Assembly (NCBI GenBank): GCA_947389015.1
Contig: CANDVA010000015.1
Coordinates: 1-64,000 of the forward strand
DNA length: 64,000 nt
Reading direction: 5' to 3'
DNA from: an uncultured Clostridia bacterium
GTDB taxonomy: Bacteria; Bacillota; Clostridia; Oscillospirales; Ruminococcaceae
The notes under the pieces were generated by a model. The model did no database searches. It was not told the DNA's origin and was given only the letters and a program-made list of their open reading frames with translations. Positions 8,452-17,436 of the stretch are shown here, piece after piece. The stretch's first letter is position 1, and the number at the start of each line of letters is the position of its first letter. The position numbers and the translations under genes are program-made.

Positions 8452-11263
8452 TATTATCACCTTTATCAAAGAATTTAAACGATTTCAGCGCCAACATTCC
8501 GCTGGGCTGAAGCTTCAGCTTTTTCATTCCGCAGAACGGGGCGACGTCGGCAGTCACTGTCACAAACTCTGTCATGCTGCCCGTTGTCGGTATTTCGACG
8601 GTTGCGGCAAGCTCGCCCGTCTCAACGCAGAATATCCGCAACACCGCCTTTGTAGCGGGATTTGAGGCGGTGACCTCTATCTTACGCTCCTGATCGAGCC
8701 TGCAATTTTCATAGCAAATACCGCTCTGCCAATCTTTTAACAGCGCATACTCATTCAGTGCTTTATCCGTCAGGAACTCCACGCCCGTATACTCCCACCC
8801 CGCAGCAGCGGGAACGGTTTTCTCAACGTCGATTCCGACATATTCCTCAGCATCGACCGTAATGTCGGCAGTGCGCAGGATATCCACGGAGGACGCGCCG
8901 ATCTGAATTTCGTATTTTCCGCTGAACAGCGTAAACGCGTTTTTGTTGATATCCCACATTGCCAGATCGTCAACGTCGAACGCCAGCGACACGACCGCCG
9001 TTTCATCCGCGGGAATATGCAGTCTGCGGAACGCTTTCAGTTCCTTTTTCGGCACGGCGCTTGAAAATTTCGGCGCGGATACATACAGCTGAACTACCTC
9101 GTCCGAGGAAATTCCGCCGACGTTTTGTATTTCAAGAACGACCTCTACGCGCTCGCCTTTTTCAAACGAGGTTTTGTTTAGCTTTAACGCGCCGTAGCGG
9201 AACGCAGTGTATGTCAGCCCGTGACCGAACGGGAACAGAGGATCCTCTTTATAATAACGGTAAGTACTTTCCGTGCGAATAATATTGTAGTCCCTGATAC
9301 TTCCAAGCTCGCTTTCAGAGGCGTACCATGTCACGGGACACCGTCCTGCGGGAGATATCTCACCGAAAAGCGTTCTCGCCACAGCCGCGCCCATTTCGGG
9401 ACCCGAGTGCGGCGTGTGAAGAACGGAAGCAAATCTTCCATCCACGGCGTAGGGATAGCCCGACATGAGGAAGAGCACCGCGTCTTCGTTTATCGAGAGT
9501 ATCACGTCGGCGAGCTCGCGCTGCCGCTTGGGCATATCAAGATGCTTTCTGTCAAAGCATTCGCGCGCGCCGATCATCGGGTTATTTCCACCAAAGAATA
9601 CGACATTACGTGCCTCGGTAACAATCCTGCGTACCCTGTCGAGACCCGACGCGAACAGCTCCACGTCAAACAGCGATCCCCGCGGCGGCTTGATCTTATC
9701 GGAAACCGCTACCTTACCATCCTCCGTGATGTACATAAAGCGCTCCTGCCAATTCTTCAGACGGCATTGGCTTTCCGTGCGTAAAAACGTGAACATCTCG
9801 TGTACGTACCATCCGTAAGGCTCGTCAGAAACGCATTTCATAACTCCGCAGTCGCTGAGGAATTTACCGTTGTACTTTGATTTGAGCGATACCTTGTCGT
9901 CGCCCCATTCATACAGCTCCAGCAGACAGCTTTCTGTAATAAGCGGCGCGTCGCACACGAGAGTGCCGTCGTCGCTGACGGAAAAGTAAAATCCGTTTTC
10001 GGCGTTGCGCAGCGCTATAATATCGTTTCCTGTCTCATAACTGATATTATCCTTGCCGACAAGCGCGGTAACAGCGTCGAGTATAGTCATGTTGCGCTCG
10101 GAATACCCCGTATACCAGTCGCGGAAGTTCATTCCCGCGTGTATTCCGACAACCGCGATACGCTCGTTTTTCTTCAAGGGCAGAACCATTCGCTTGTTGC
10201 GGAGAAGTATTATCGCCTCCTCGGCGGCGCTTTTCGCGATCTTTCTGTGCTCCTGACAGCACAGCAGATTTTGCGGAATATCGTTATACGGGCAGTCGTC
10301 GTCGAACTCGCCGAGCAGGAAACGCGCTTTCAGCACGCCGAACAGCGCGTCGTCGATATCGCTTTCGGAGATCAGCCCCTCGCCGAGAGCCTTTCGCGCC
10401 GCCGCCTCAACAACGTCGCGTTCGTCGGTGATGATATCAGCGCCGCGGTTCTTGTATACTCTCGCAATTGTCTCCGTATGTGAACTGTCGGTCTTGTGGC
10501 GCGTGACGTTCTCGATAAAATCCCAGCCGTCCGTAACCGAGAACAATAAGCCCCATTTCTCCTTGCACTGCGCAAGCTCGGGATTGCACATACCCTCAAC
10601 GCCGTTTATCATATTGTACGAGGTCATAAGACTTCTCGCGCCGCCCTTTTTTATCGGTCTTTCAAACGCTTTCAGATAATAATCATGCTTTAGCGCGATC
10701 GGTATGGAAGCATTATCAGCAGTCCTGTCCTCTTCATGGTTATTGGCGTAAAAGTGCTTCAGGGTCGGGATAACACGCGCGTATTTTTCGTCGTTTCCGT
10801 ACATTCCCTTGGTGAACGCCGCCGCCATTTCGCCCGTTAGGAACGGATCCCCACCGTATCCCTCCTCCGTTCTCCCCCAGCGCGGATCGCGCTCGAGATC
10901 GACGGTAGGAGCCCAAAGACAAAGTGATGAATGTCCCTGTTTATTATAAATACGCGCCTCTGCGCCCGTTACCTCGCCCATTTGGCGCATAATGTCGGTA
11001 TCGAAGGTCGCCGCCAATCCGAACGGCTCTGGGAAAACGGTAGTCGGCAGCTCCGTTTCGGAGCCGTCGTCCGATTTAAAACGGCAGACAAGTCCCCGAG
11101 CGGCTTCACTGCCGATGGTGAACTCCTTTATTTCCAGTCGGGGTATCTCTTGCTGACGCGTGGTTATCAAAAGGAGCTTTTCATCGAGCGTAAGCTCCTC
11201 CAGCAGCGCTCTGACACGCTCGTTGAACGACAACGCGGTATCTTGAAACCTGTATTGCGGCAT
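8444..11263 (-). CDS. Glycoside hydrolase family 3 (beta-glucosidase/xylosidase type)
   Basis: A 939-aa enzyme without a signal peptide, so likely cytoplasmic. The GH3 N-terminal barrel (about 20-320) carries LERDPRWGRTEEGYGGDP, the KHFYANN motif and the nucleophile Asp in SVTDGW (D245). The GH3 C-domain (about 340-690) contains an insert at about 430-540 that reads like a fascin/beta-trefoil module where other GH3 enzymes carry PA14. A fibronectin-III-like domain (about 700-775) and a beta-sandwich tail (about 810-935, CBM6-like) follow. It probably removes terminal beta-glucosyl or xylosyl units. It lies between a tRNA-modification gene and deoC, an unusual place. Confidence 0.88.
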   Translation of the reverse strand: MPQYRFQDTALSFNERVRALLEELTLDEKLLLITTRQQEIPRLEIKEFTIGSEAARGLVCRFKSDDGSETELPTTVFPEPFGLAATFDTDIMRQMGEVTGAEARIYNKQGHSSLCLWAPTVDLERDPRWGRTEEGYGGDPFLTGEMAAAFTKGMYGNDEKYARVIPTLKHFYANNHEEDRTADNASIPIALKHDYYLKAFERPIKKGGARSLMTSYNMINGVEGMCNPELAQCKEKWGLLFSVTDGWDFIENVTRHKTDSSHTETIARVYKNRGADIITDERDVVEAAARKALGEGLISESDIDDALFGVLKARFLLGEFDDDCPYNDIPQNLLCCQEHRKIAKSAAEEAIILLRNKRMVLPLKKNERIAVVGIHAGMNFRDWYTGYSERNMTILDAVTALVGKDNISYETGNDIIALRNAENGFYFSVSDDGTLVCDAPLITESCLLELYEWGDDKVSLKSKYNGKFLSDCGVMKCVSDEPYGWYVHEMFTFLRTESQCRLKNWQERFMYITEDGKVAVSDKIKPPRGSLFDVELFASGLDRVRRIVTEARNVVFFGGNNPMIGARECFDRKHLDMPKRQRELADVILSINEDAVLFLMSGYPYAVDGRFASVLHTPHSGPEMGAAVARTLFGEISPAGRCPVTWYASESELGSIRDYNIIRTESTYRYYKEDPLFPFGHGLTYTAFRYGALKLNKTSFEKGERVEVVLEIQNVGGISSDEVVQLYVSAPKFSSAVPKKELKAFRRLHIPADETAVVSLAFDVDDLAMWDINKNAFTLFSGKYEIQIGASSVDILRTADITVDAEEYVGIDVEKTVPAAAGWEYTGVEFLTDKALNEYALLKDWQSGICYENCRLDQERKIEVTASNPATKAVLRIFCVETGELAATVEIPTTGSMTEFVTVTADVAPFCGMKKLKLQPSGMLALKSFKFFDKGDNNE

Positions 11264-11279
11264 AATACGCCTCCTTAGT

Positions 11280-12536
11280 TCAAAGCCTTTTTCTCAGTAA
11301 GGAATGTGACGGCACTTCGATATCCGTCGGGATAGTGAGCTTGCTCATAGCGTGACGGGCAACGTCGATCTCCTCCATATCCGCGTTGAACATTTTTTCG
11401 GGCGTAAACCTTATCGGTTCGCGGTTTGGCGCGAGTATCTCCAGCTCGTCGGACAGCGTAAAGTAGTTTCGCTGTGTTAAGTACATAATGCCGTTTTCGC
11501 ACTTGTCGACAGTCGCAACAAAATCATAATCGCGGATATAGCCGCTGGCGGTGAAGTACTGTCCTCCGTTCGTCACCTTATTGGGGTCTTGCGAGCCGCT
11601 GCCCTCGTTGGGGTGACCGTAGAAAAATCCCGTGCAGTATGGACGGTGACTTATTTTATTGACCTCGCCGAGAACCCAAGCAGGCGGCTTTTCTCCGCGC
11701 AGACAGCAGTCAAGCGCGGCTCTGTAAGCGTTGGTAGTAAGCGCGGTGTAGTACGCCGACTTCGCTCTCCCCTCGATTTTTAGGCTTGTAACGCCCGCGT
11801 CAAGGAGATCGTCAAGGTGCTCTATCATACACATATCACGAGCGTTGAGGATAAACGTGCCCTTTTCATCCTCAAATATCTTGTAGAACTCGTTCGGTCG
11901 CTTTTCCTCCATAAGGTAGTATCCCCAGCGGCAGGGCTGAGCGCATTCGCCGCGATTGGCGTTTCTTCCCGTAAGGTACTCGGAAATGAGACAGCGACCT
12001 GAAAAGCTCACACACATGGCTCCGTGAACGAAAGTCTCTATTTCCATATCCTCGGGGATATTCTTACGTATCGTCCTTATGTTTTCGAGATCCACCTCGC
12101 GCGCCAGTACAACGCGGCAAACTCCCATTTTGTACAACTCCAGCGCTGTGCGGTAGTTGACCGCGCCCGTTTGCGTAGACGCGTGTATAGCGAGCCGCGG
12201 AGCGTGCTCCTTTATCATGGAAATAACTCCGATATCCGCCGCGATAACAGCGTCCACGCCGCATTCGTCTGCGGCGCGTATAAACTCGGGAAAGAGATCA
12301 ACTTCATTGTTGGTGGGGACGGTGTTGCAGGTGATGTAGACCTTTACGTCTCTTTCGTGCGCGGTCCGCACGGCTCCGAACAGCTCCTCCGTGCCGAAGT
12401 TTTTCGCTCCCGCTCTCATTCCGAACGTCTTGCCCGCGAGGTAGACCGCGTCCGCGCCGAAGTCCAGCGCCGACAACAGGCATTCTTCGTCCCCTGCGGG
12501 AGCAAGCAGCTCGGCTCTCAAATTCTTATTGTCCAT
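11280..12536 (-). CDS. Peptidase U32 family protein, TrhP/YrrO-like tRNA 5-hydroxyuridine synthesis protein
   Basis: A 418-aa U32 protein. The family signature ETFVHGAMCVSFSGRCLIS is at 167-185, and four cysteines (C175, C182, C198, C202) can hold the Fe-S cluster of this family. In Bacillus the homologue YrrO (TrhP2) works in 5-hydroxyuridine formation at tRNA position 34 and lies near the mltG homologue yrrL. Here mltG is immediately upstream, overlapping by 11 bp, which supports orthology. The family name peptidase is historical. The ATG at 12536 is chosen because the upstream extension only overlaps mltG. Confidence 0.88.
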   Translation of the reverse strand: MDNKNLRAELLAPAGDEECLLSALDFGADAVYLAGKTFGMRAGAKNFGTEELFGAVRTAHERDVKVYITCNTVPTNNEVDLFPEFIRAADECGVDAVIAADIGVISMIKEHAPRLAIHASTQTGAVNYRTALELYKMGVCRVVLAREVDLENIRTIRKNIPEDMEIETFVHGAMCVSFSGRCLISEYLTGRNANRGECAQPCRWGYYLMEEKRPNEFYKIFEDEKGTFILNARDMCMIEHLDDLLDAGVTSLKIEGRAKSAYYTALTTNAYRAALDCCLRGEKPPAWVLGEVNKISHRPYCTGFFYGHPNEGSGSQDPNKVTNGGQYFTASGYIRDYDFVATVDKCENGIMYLTQRNYFTLSDELEILAPNREPIRFTPEKMFNADMEEIDVARHAMSKLTIPTDIEVPSHSLLRKRL

Positions 12537-13923
12537 TTTCCTCCATATCCAACTGACTGACATAGGCAACGTTTTCTTCGTGACCCTCCAATGTCCGTGC
12601 CCAGAAGAACTCGCCGCTGTTGCTTGCCACAAAATAATAATAATCAGTATCCGCGGGATAAAGCGCGGCGTTTATCGCGTCCAGACCGGGATTGCAGATA
12701 GCGCCCGCAGGAAGCCCCTCGCACTTGTAGGTGTCGTACGCGTCGGTGACCGCCTGCATTTTTTCTTTGTTTGAGGAATTGGTCGCGGGCTTTATCACCT
12801 CGTCGATATAAGTGTCGGTGGTGTCAGACTGAAGCTGAGGATAGGTCTCGGGGTCGTTCAATCGGTTGTGGAACACAGAGGATATCATTGCCATATTTTC
12901 CTCGTCATAGCCCTCCCACTGAATAAGCGAGGCAAGTCTTATCGTCTCGTCAAGCGTAAGACCGAGCTCCGACATTCGGGAGCGCATACTTCTCGTGATC
13001 TGCTCCTCAAAATGACTGAACATCTTTTCCGCGACTCTTTCCGCATACTTTTTCGTATCGAAATTAGGATACTTCTTCATATCGTCAATGACGTAGAATT
13101 GGTAGGTATCGGGGAAAATATAGCCCTCCAGCATATTGAGGCGGTTGGGATCGGCTTCGATGCCCTCCTCAAAGTCGTATTTATTAATCTTTTCCTTATA
13201 GCAGGTCTCGAAATCGACCGCGCGGCATACGAAATTTTCCTCGAGCAGCTTGCCGATCTGTGCGGCTGTCAGACCCTCGGGTATCGCAACGTCGACCGTT
13301 TGTGAATAAGTCTTTTCGGTTTTCAGCGTCGCTAAAAGATCATTGTAGCTCATATTCGACGACAGCGTATACATTCCGTTCAGAAAACCAGACTCCTGCT
13401 TGGTGAGTTTCATATAGGTCTTCATCAGCTCCGGCATATCGATAACTCCCGCGGCATGGAGATTGTCAACTATCTCGTTTACGCCCATGCTCGCGTTTAT
13501 CTCGAAATCCGTCTGCTTGTTCGGCTTTGCGAGACCCGTTATATCGCGCATTCCCCCGATCACGTTTACCGCCGCCATAACTCCCAGCGCCAGCGCGCCG
13601 ACCGAAAGCAGCACCCCGAGAAATATCTGTCCCATTGTACGGGTATGGTTGATCTGCTTTTTCTTGTGCTTTCTCTTACGTCTGTGAACGGGATTTTCCG
13701 CGGGAGGATAGTCCTCAGCGGGCAGCTCGCCGCTCATTGAATCCATAAGGAGCGTTTTTGACATATCGTCGGCGGAATTCATCTCAGTGAACTCCTCGCG
13801 CGGCGTGATACCGTGGTGCTCAACTTCGGAAAGCTTTGGCAGCTGTATGCTGTCCATTTCTTGGGTTTTTCCGTAATCCTCTTCCCCGATATTTTCATCA
13901 TTATCAAAACGATTTTCGTCCAT
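12526..13923 (-). CDS. mltG: Endolytic murein transglycosylase MltG
   Basis: A 465-aa membrane enzyme that cuts nascent peptidoglycan glycan strands. A charged cytoplasmic N-terminus of about 97 residues precedes one transmembrane helix (about 98-122), then a LysM-like region and the YceG catalytic domain. The catalytic glutamate is E337 in LIQWEGYDEEN, followed by the conserved SSVFHNRL. GGAGG lies 9 nt before the ATG at 13923. The acidic N-terminal tail is longer than in E. coli MltG, as is common in Firmicutes. Confidence 0.93.
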   Translation of the reverse strand: MDENRFDNDENIGEEDYGKTQEMDSIQLPKLSEVEHHGITPREEFTEMNSADDMSKTLLMDSMSGELPAEDYPPAENPVHRRKRKHKKKQINHTRTMGQIFLGVLLSVGALALGVMAAVNVIGGMRDITGLAKPNKQTDFEINASMGVNEIVDNLHAAGVIDMPELMKTYMKLTKQESGFLNGMYTLSSNMSYNDLLATLKTEKTYSQTVDVAIPEGLTAAQIGKLLEENFVCRAVDFETCYKEKINKYDFEEGIEADPNRLNMLEGYIFPDTYQFYVIDDMKKYPNFDTKKYAERVAEKMFSHFEEQITRSMRSRMSELGLTLDETIRLASLIQWEGYDEENMAMISSVFHNRLNDPETYPQLQSDTTDTYIDEVIKPATNSSNKEKMQAVTDAYDTYKCEGLPAGAICNPGLDAINAALYPADTDYYYFVASNSGEFFWARTLEGHEENVAYVSQLDMEENGQ

Positions 13924-13937
13924 TTTTACGACCTCCG

Positions 13938-14480
13938 TCATTTGCAGAACTTGTTATCGAATATTGTAAAATTAGCTTTGAAATCATGCGGTTCGGCGGG
14001 TACTTTCATCTTAAAATCACGGTAACAGATTATTACGCTTTTGCCCGAGAATCTGCTCAAAAACCTGTCGTAATAGCCGCGTCCGTACCCGAGCCTTAAT
14101 CCCTCGCCGTCGGCGCAGAGCGCGGGGACGACACACAGTGTGTTCTCGTCCGCGAACGCGGGTCTGTTCGTCGGCGGCTCGTCTATCCCGAACCTCCCCT
14201 TTTTCAGTTCGTAATCGCCGATTATGTAAAAGAACGACAGCTCCGTGTCGCCGCTTACGGGCAGCGCGACGGGAATTTCCCGTTCAAGACAGTACGCAAT
14301 AACGCGCCGTGTGTCGGCCTCGATATCCGTTGACGCGTATGTGAACACCGCGCCCGCTCTATCAACAAGAGGCTTGAGTTGATTAAAAATATCCTCGTCG
14401 GCAGCTGCCCTTGCCGTCTTGTCCATTGCCCTGCGTCGCTCGATAAGCTCCCGTCGGAGCGCCTGCTTTAATTCGCGCAT
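13938..14480 (-). CDS. 5-formyltetrahydrofolate cyclo-ligase
   Basis: A 180-aa enzyme of the 5-FTHF cyclo-ligase family (ygfA/yqgN), which returns 5-formyl-THF to the one-carbon pool as 5,10-methenyl-THF using ATP. The basic N-terminal helix (LRRELIERRRAM) and the conserved LGYGRGYYDRFL at 130-141 are present. It overlaps the DJ-1 gene by 13 bp and is followed by mltG after 14 bp. Confidence 0.93.
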   Translation of the reverse strand: MRELKQALRRELIERRRAMDKTARAAADEDIFNQLKPLVDRAGAVFTYASTDIEADTRRVIAYCLEREIPVALPVSGDTELSFFYIIGDYELKKGRFGIDEPPTNRPAFADENTLCVVPALCADGEGLRLGYGRGYYDRFLSRFSGKSVIICYRDFKMKVPAEPHDFKANFTIFDNKFCK

Positions 14481-15013
14481 TGTATAGCCGCGCGAACCTT
14501 ATCGGAGCGCTCCTTGCCGCAGAGTACGCGGACAAGCTCCAGACCGAATTCAATTGCCATTCCCGCACCGGCTGCGGTTGTGAAAATTCCGTCGGTAACG
14601 ACCTTTTTATCGGAAAGCTTAGCGCCCGTCAGAAACTTCTCGTAGCCCGGGAAACAGATAGCCTCTTTGCCCTCCAACAACCCCTTCTTGCCCAGAATTG
14701 ACGGCGCGGCGCAGATAGCTCCTATCGGGATATTATTCTTCACGCAGTAGTCGATAGAAGCCTGAACCACGGGGTTAGCCTCGATATTCAGCGTTCCGGG
14801 CATACCGCCCGGCAGGACGATCATCTCCAGACACTCGTCCAGCTTCACCTGCATATCGGTCATATCGCACAGCACGGGAACGCCGTGAGAGCTTTTTACA
14901 GCGTCGTTCTTTATCCCGACGGTCACAACGTCAAGCTCCGCGCGGCGGAGCATATCGATAGGCGCGATAGCCTCCGTTTCCTCAAAGCCGTCCGCTAAAA
15001 ACACATAAATCAT
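14468..15013 (-). CDS. DJ-1/PfpI family protein
   Basis: A 181-aa class I glutamine-amidotransferase-like protein of the DJ-1 family. ADGFEETEA near residue 8 contains the conserved Glu, and the nucleophile cysteine is C101 in GAICAAPSIL. Members act as glyoxalase or deglycase-like proteins, chaperones or oxidative-stress proteins; which applies here cannot be told. The start overlaps the DUF2156 gene by 4 bp. Confidence 0.9.
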   Translation of the reverse strand: MIYVFLADGFEETEAIAPIDMLRRAELDVVTVGIKNDAVKSSHGVPVLCDMTDMQVKLDECLEMIVLPGGMPGTLNIEANPVVQASIDYCVKNNIPIGAICAAPSILGKKGLLEGKEAICFPGYEKFLTGAKLSDKKVVTDGIFTTAAGAGMAIEFGLELVRVLCGKERSDKVRAAIQCAN

Positions 15014-15921
15014 ATTTTATCTCCTTCAAATGTTATAACAAATTTCTCCTCAAGAAAGATTGGGTGATACGACAGTTTTGCCTTGCGGAGCCCCTCCGAG
15101 CCCGTGTCGTCCTCGCGGTTTATATACTTGTATCTGCCGCCGAGCGACTTAACGAATTCGCGGTTCACCGCTGCATACGCGCCCTGATACTGCCGCAGCG
15201 CCTTTTCAACGTGAACTACGAAGCAGTCCTCCGACGATCTCTCGCCGAACGTGAATGCCTGTACCTCGCCGTTTACGCGCAGCACACCGCCCGTGTAGCC
15301 GAGCTCGTCATAGTGTTTGAACGAACATTCCACAATACACAGCTCATCGCGCTTGCTTTCTTTGATCTCGGCAACCCCGCATTTGTCAAGGTTCTCCGCA
15401 CGCCAGCGCTCATTCATCGCCTTGCACTCGGCAATATTGCCGACAGTGAGCGGCTCAAAGCTCCAGTCGTTCTCATAAAAACGGTTGAGATGATTTCGCT
15501 TGCCGTGATATTTTTTGCCGGCGAGGTTTTCCAAGTCCTCCGCGAGGTACACATAATCGCAGATATCGCGGTCAAGAATAGCTTTTGCGTCGGGATATAT
15601 CTCGGTCAGTCTTTGCGTAACGTCTTTGTTGGCGGTGAGCCTGAGCGGAACTCCGCGCTCGCGCGTATATTCCGTTAACAGCTCAACCGCGCGTCTGATA
15701 TCGCCATTGCCCGTCGGGAACGTAAATCGTATATTTTTATCCTCACCCTGCTTGCAGAAGTAAAACCCCTCCGCGAAGCAGACCTCGACATTGTAGATAT
15801 TCCGCCATACAAAATTGTTTCCAAACGTGTATTCACAGCCGCGGAAATTTGATTTTTCCAAAATCTCCCGCGCTTTTTTCCTGTCGGATAACTCTACTCT
15901 TTTAAATTCCAGTTCAGCCAT
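15010..15921 (-). CDS. DUF2156 (GNAT-like) domain protein
   Basis: A 303-aa protein made of two GNAT-like halves, as in the C-terminal domain of MprF-type lysyl-phosphatidylglycerol synthases (DUF2156). Features are YTFGNNFVWR near residue 31, YHGKRNHLNRF mid-protein, a glycine-containing VHVEKALRQYQGAYAAVNREF motif in the second half, and YINREDD. It lacks the membrane domain of MprF, so it may transfer an aminoacyl or acyl group to a soluble or membrane acceptor. The substrate is unknown. It overlaps tmk by 8 bp. Confidence 0.8.
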   Translation of the reverse strand: MAELEFKRVELSDRKKAREILEKSNFRGCEYTFGNNFVWRNIYNVEVCFAEGFYFCKQGEDKNIRFTFPTGNGDIRRAVELLTEYTRERGVPLRLTANKDVTQRLTEIYPDAKAILDRDICDYVYLAEDLENLAGKKYHGKRNHLNRFYENDWSFEPLTVGNIAECKAMNERWRAENLDKCGVAEIKESKRDELCIVECSFKHYDELGYTGGVLRVNGEVQAFTFGERSSEDCFVVHVEKALRQYQGAYAAVNREFVKSLGGRYKYINREDDTGSEGLRKAKLSYHPIFLEEKFVITFEGDKI

Positions 15922-16588
15922 TTTTTACCAAAACCCTCAGCATATCGCATATTTTTATATAAACATCCTCAATAGGCAAAGGCATATCTCCGTCGGCACA
16001 GTCGATTATCCGCCAGCCGCAGATGTCTGCGGTATACATCGCGCTCTTGCGGCATTCCTCCAGAAAACGTATATTAGCCTCGTGAATGTCCTTTTTGCCG
16101 CCGTCGCCGAGATAGCGGTCTTCAAGCAGCCGCTGAGAAATCTCTATCGGCATATCAAGATATATAACCGTATCGGGTTCGGGCAGACCCAACTTAACGT
16201 ATTCAAATTCCATAAGCCAGTTAAGGAATTGCCCGTGCTGCTCGGGCGGTATTTTCGTAAGCTGATAAATGGCATTCGAGGTAGTATAGCGACCCGAAAG
16301 TATCACGCCGCCGTTCTCGTAAAATTCGCGCCAGTCGGTCATATAGCTGATATATCTGTCAATCGCGTACATCGCCGAAGCGGCGTATGCGCCTTTATCG
16401 CCGTCACAGGGAATATTGCCCTTAAGGTATTCGCTTATCAGCGCGCCGCTTGTTGACGAATAATTCGGAAAGCTGATCGCGCGGCACTTCACGTTAAGGT
16501 CTTTCAGAAAGCTTTCGGCAAGTTCCAGCTGAGTGGTTTTTCCGCAGCCATCCAAGCCTTCGAGTACGATAACTTTTCCTTTTCCCAT
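15914..16588 (-). CDS. tmk: Thymidylate kinase-like P-loop kinase
   Basis: A 224-aa kinase that phosphorylates dTMP to dTDP in DNA precursor synthesis. The P-loop GLDGCGKTT is at 11-19; the usual DRY is GRY in SGRYTTSNAIYQ; a LID-type segment DRYLGDGGKKD lies at about 163. The divergent GRY and the length fit the alternative dTMP kinase-like group common in Clostridia, so dTMP is likely but not certain. It is the first gene of the 13-gene run and has a consensus promoter 36 bp upstream. Confidence 0.82.
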   Translation of the reverse strand: MGKGKVIVLEGLDGCGKTTQLELAESFLKDLNVKCRAISFPNYSSTSGALISEYLKGNIPCDGDKGAYAASAMYAIDRYISYMTDWREFYENGGVILSGRYTTSNAIYQLTKIPPEQHGQFLNWLMEFEYVKLGLPEPDTVIYLDMPIEISQRLLEDRYLGDGGKKDIHEANIRFLEECRKSAMYTADICGWRIIDCADGDMPLPIEDVYIKICDMLRVLVKNG

Positions 16589-16623
16589 AATTTACCTTCT
16601 CCCGCTTATAATTATACATATAT

Positions 16624-16652
16624 ATTGTACCACAAAATTGTAATTTAGTCAA
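16624..16652 (-). promoter_or_regulatory. Sigma-A promoter of the 13-gene run (tmk onward)
   Basis: On the minus strand TTGACT (16647-16652), a 17-bp spacer and TACAAT (16624-16629) precede tmk. No other clear promoter is seen between here and 4234, although promoters inside genes cannot be excluded. Confidence 0.8.
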
Positions 16653-16713
16653 TATTTACGCAAAAATTTCCGCAAAATATCAAAAAACGCTCAAGGTATT
16701 GACCCAAAGCGCT

Positions 16714-17436
16714 TTAAACCTTTTCGCGGAAAAGAGAACACGCTTCTCCCGTGCGGTGAAATCCGAGCTTGTTGTAGAATTCAAGCAACGCGTCCTCGCA
16801 GATAACGTATACGTCGCTGTCCGAAAGCTCAGCACAGACCGCCGATATCAGCCGCCGAGCGTTTCCTCTGCCGCGCATTTCGGGTATCGTCGCGATCTGC
16901 GACAACAGCGCCTCGCCGTTGATATCGTGCTGTATCGCCAGCACCGAGCCGTTCAGCGCACGGAATGCGGAAACTCCGTGACGTATCCTGTGCGACATAT
17001 CGAGATACCAAGGCTCGTATTCGATATCAAAGGCGGTTTTCAGTATAGTGTAAACGTTATCAAGAGACGGTTCCGTTTCGATATCGCACGGTACCGCATT
17101 GCCTTCAAAACGCATTACATTCACTGTTTGCCAACGGCACGGCAGAAGCGCGGCAAGTTCTTCTCCCGCACTTTTGGAGCAGAATATTTCGGAAAAACCC
17201 AAAAACGTCAGGAACTCCGCAAGTTCCCCGTGATCGCATTTTCCGTTTTCGGACAAGACAAAACTGCTGTTCAGCTCGCCGAGAAACGCGCAGCCCGCCC
17301 GGAATTTTCCGATGTAAAAGCGGCAGAAATCGTATTTCAGACCATAAGAAACCAAAAGCGCACGAATTTTCTGCGCTTCTATCCCTTTTGAGGGGAGATG
17401 TTTCATATCCTCTTCCGACAAAACTCGCTTTATCAT
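16714..17436 (-). CDS. GNAT family N-acetyltransferase
   Basis: A 240-aa protein with a full GNAT core in its C-terminal half: IATIPEMRGRGNARRLISAV matches motif A (R-G-x-G-x-A), and LLEFYNKLGF is the C-terminal strand-helix. The N-terminal half (about 1-110) is divergent and may recognise the substrate. It is last in the XRE-ImmA-M42-M42 operon, overlapping the upstream peptidase stop by 4 bp. The substrate is unknown; a released amino acid or peptide is conceivable given the neighbours. Confidence 0.8.
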   Translation of the reverse strand: MIKRVLSEEDMKHLPSKGIEAQKIRALLVSYGLKYDFCRFYIGKFRAGCAFLGELNSSFVLSENGKCDHGELAEFLTFLGFSEIFCSKSAGEELAALLPCRWQTVNVMRFEGNAVPCDIETEPSLDNVYTILKTAFDIEYEPWYLDMSHRIRHGVSAFRALNGSVLAIQHDINGEALLSQIATIPEMRGRGNARRLISAVCAELSDSDVYVICEDALLEFYNKLGFHRTGEACSLFREKV

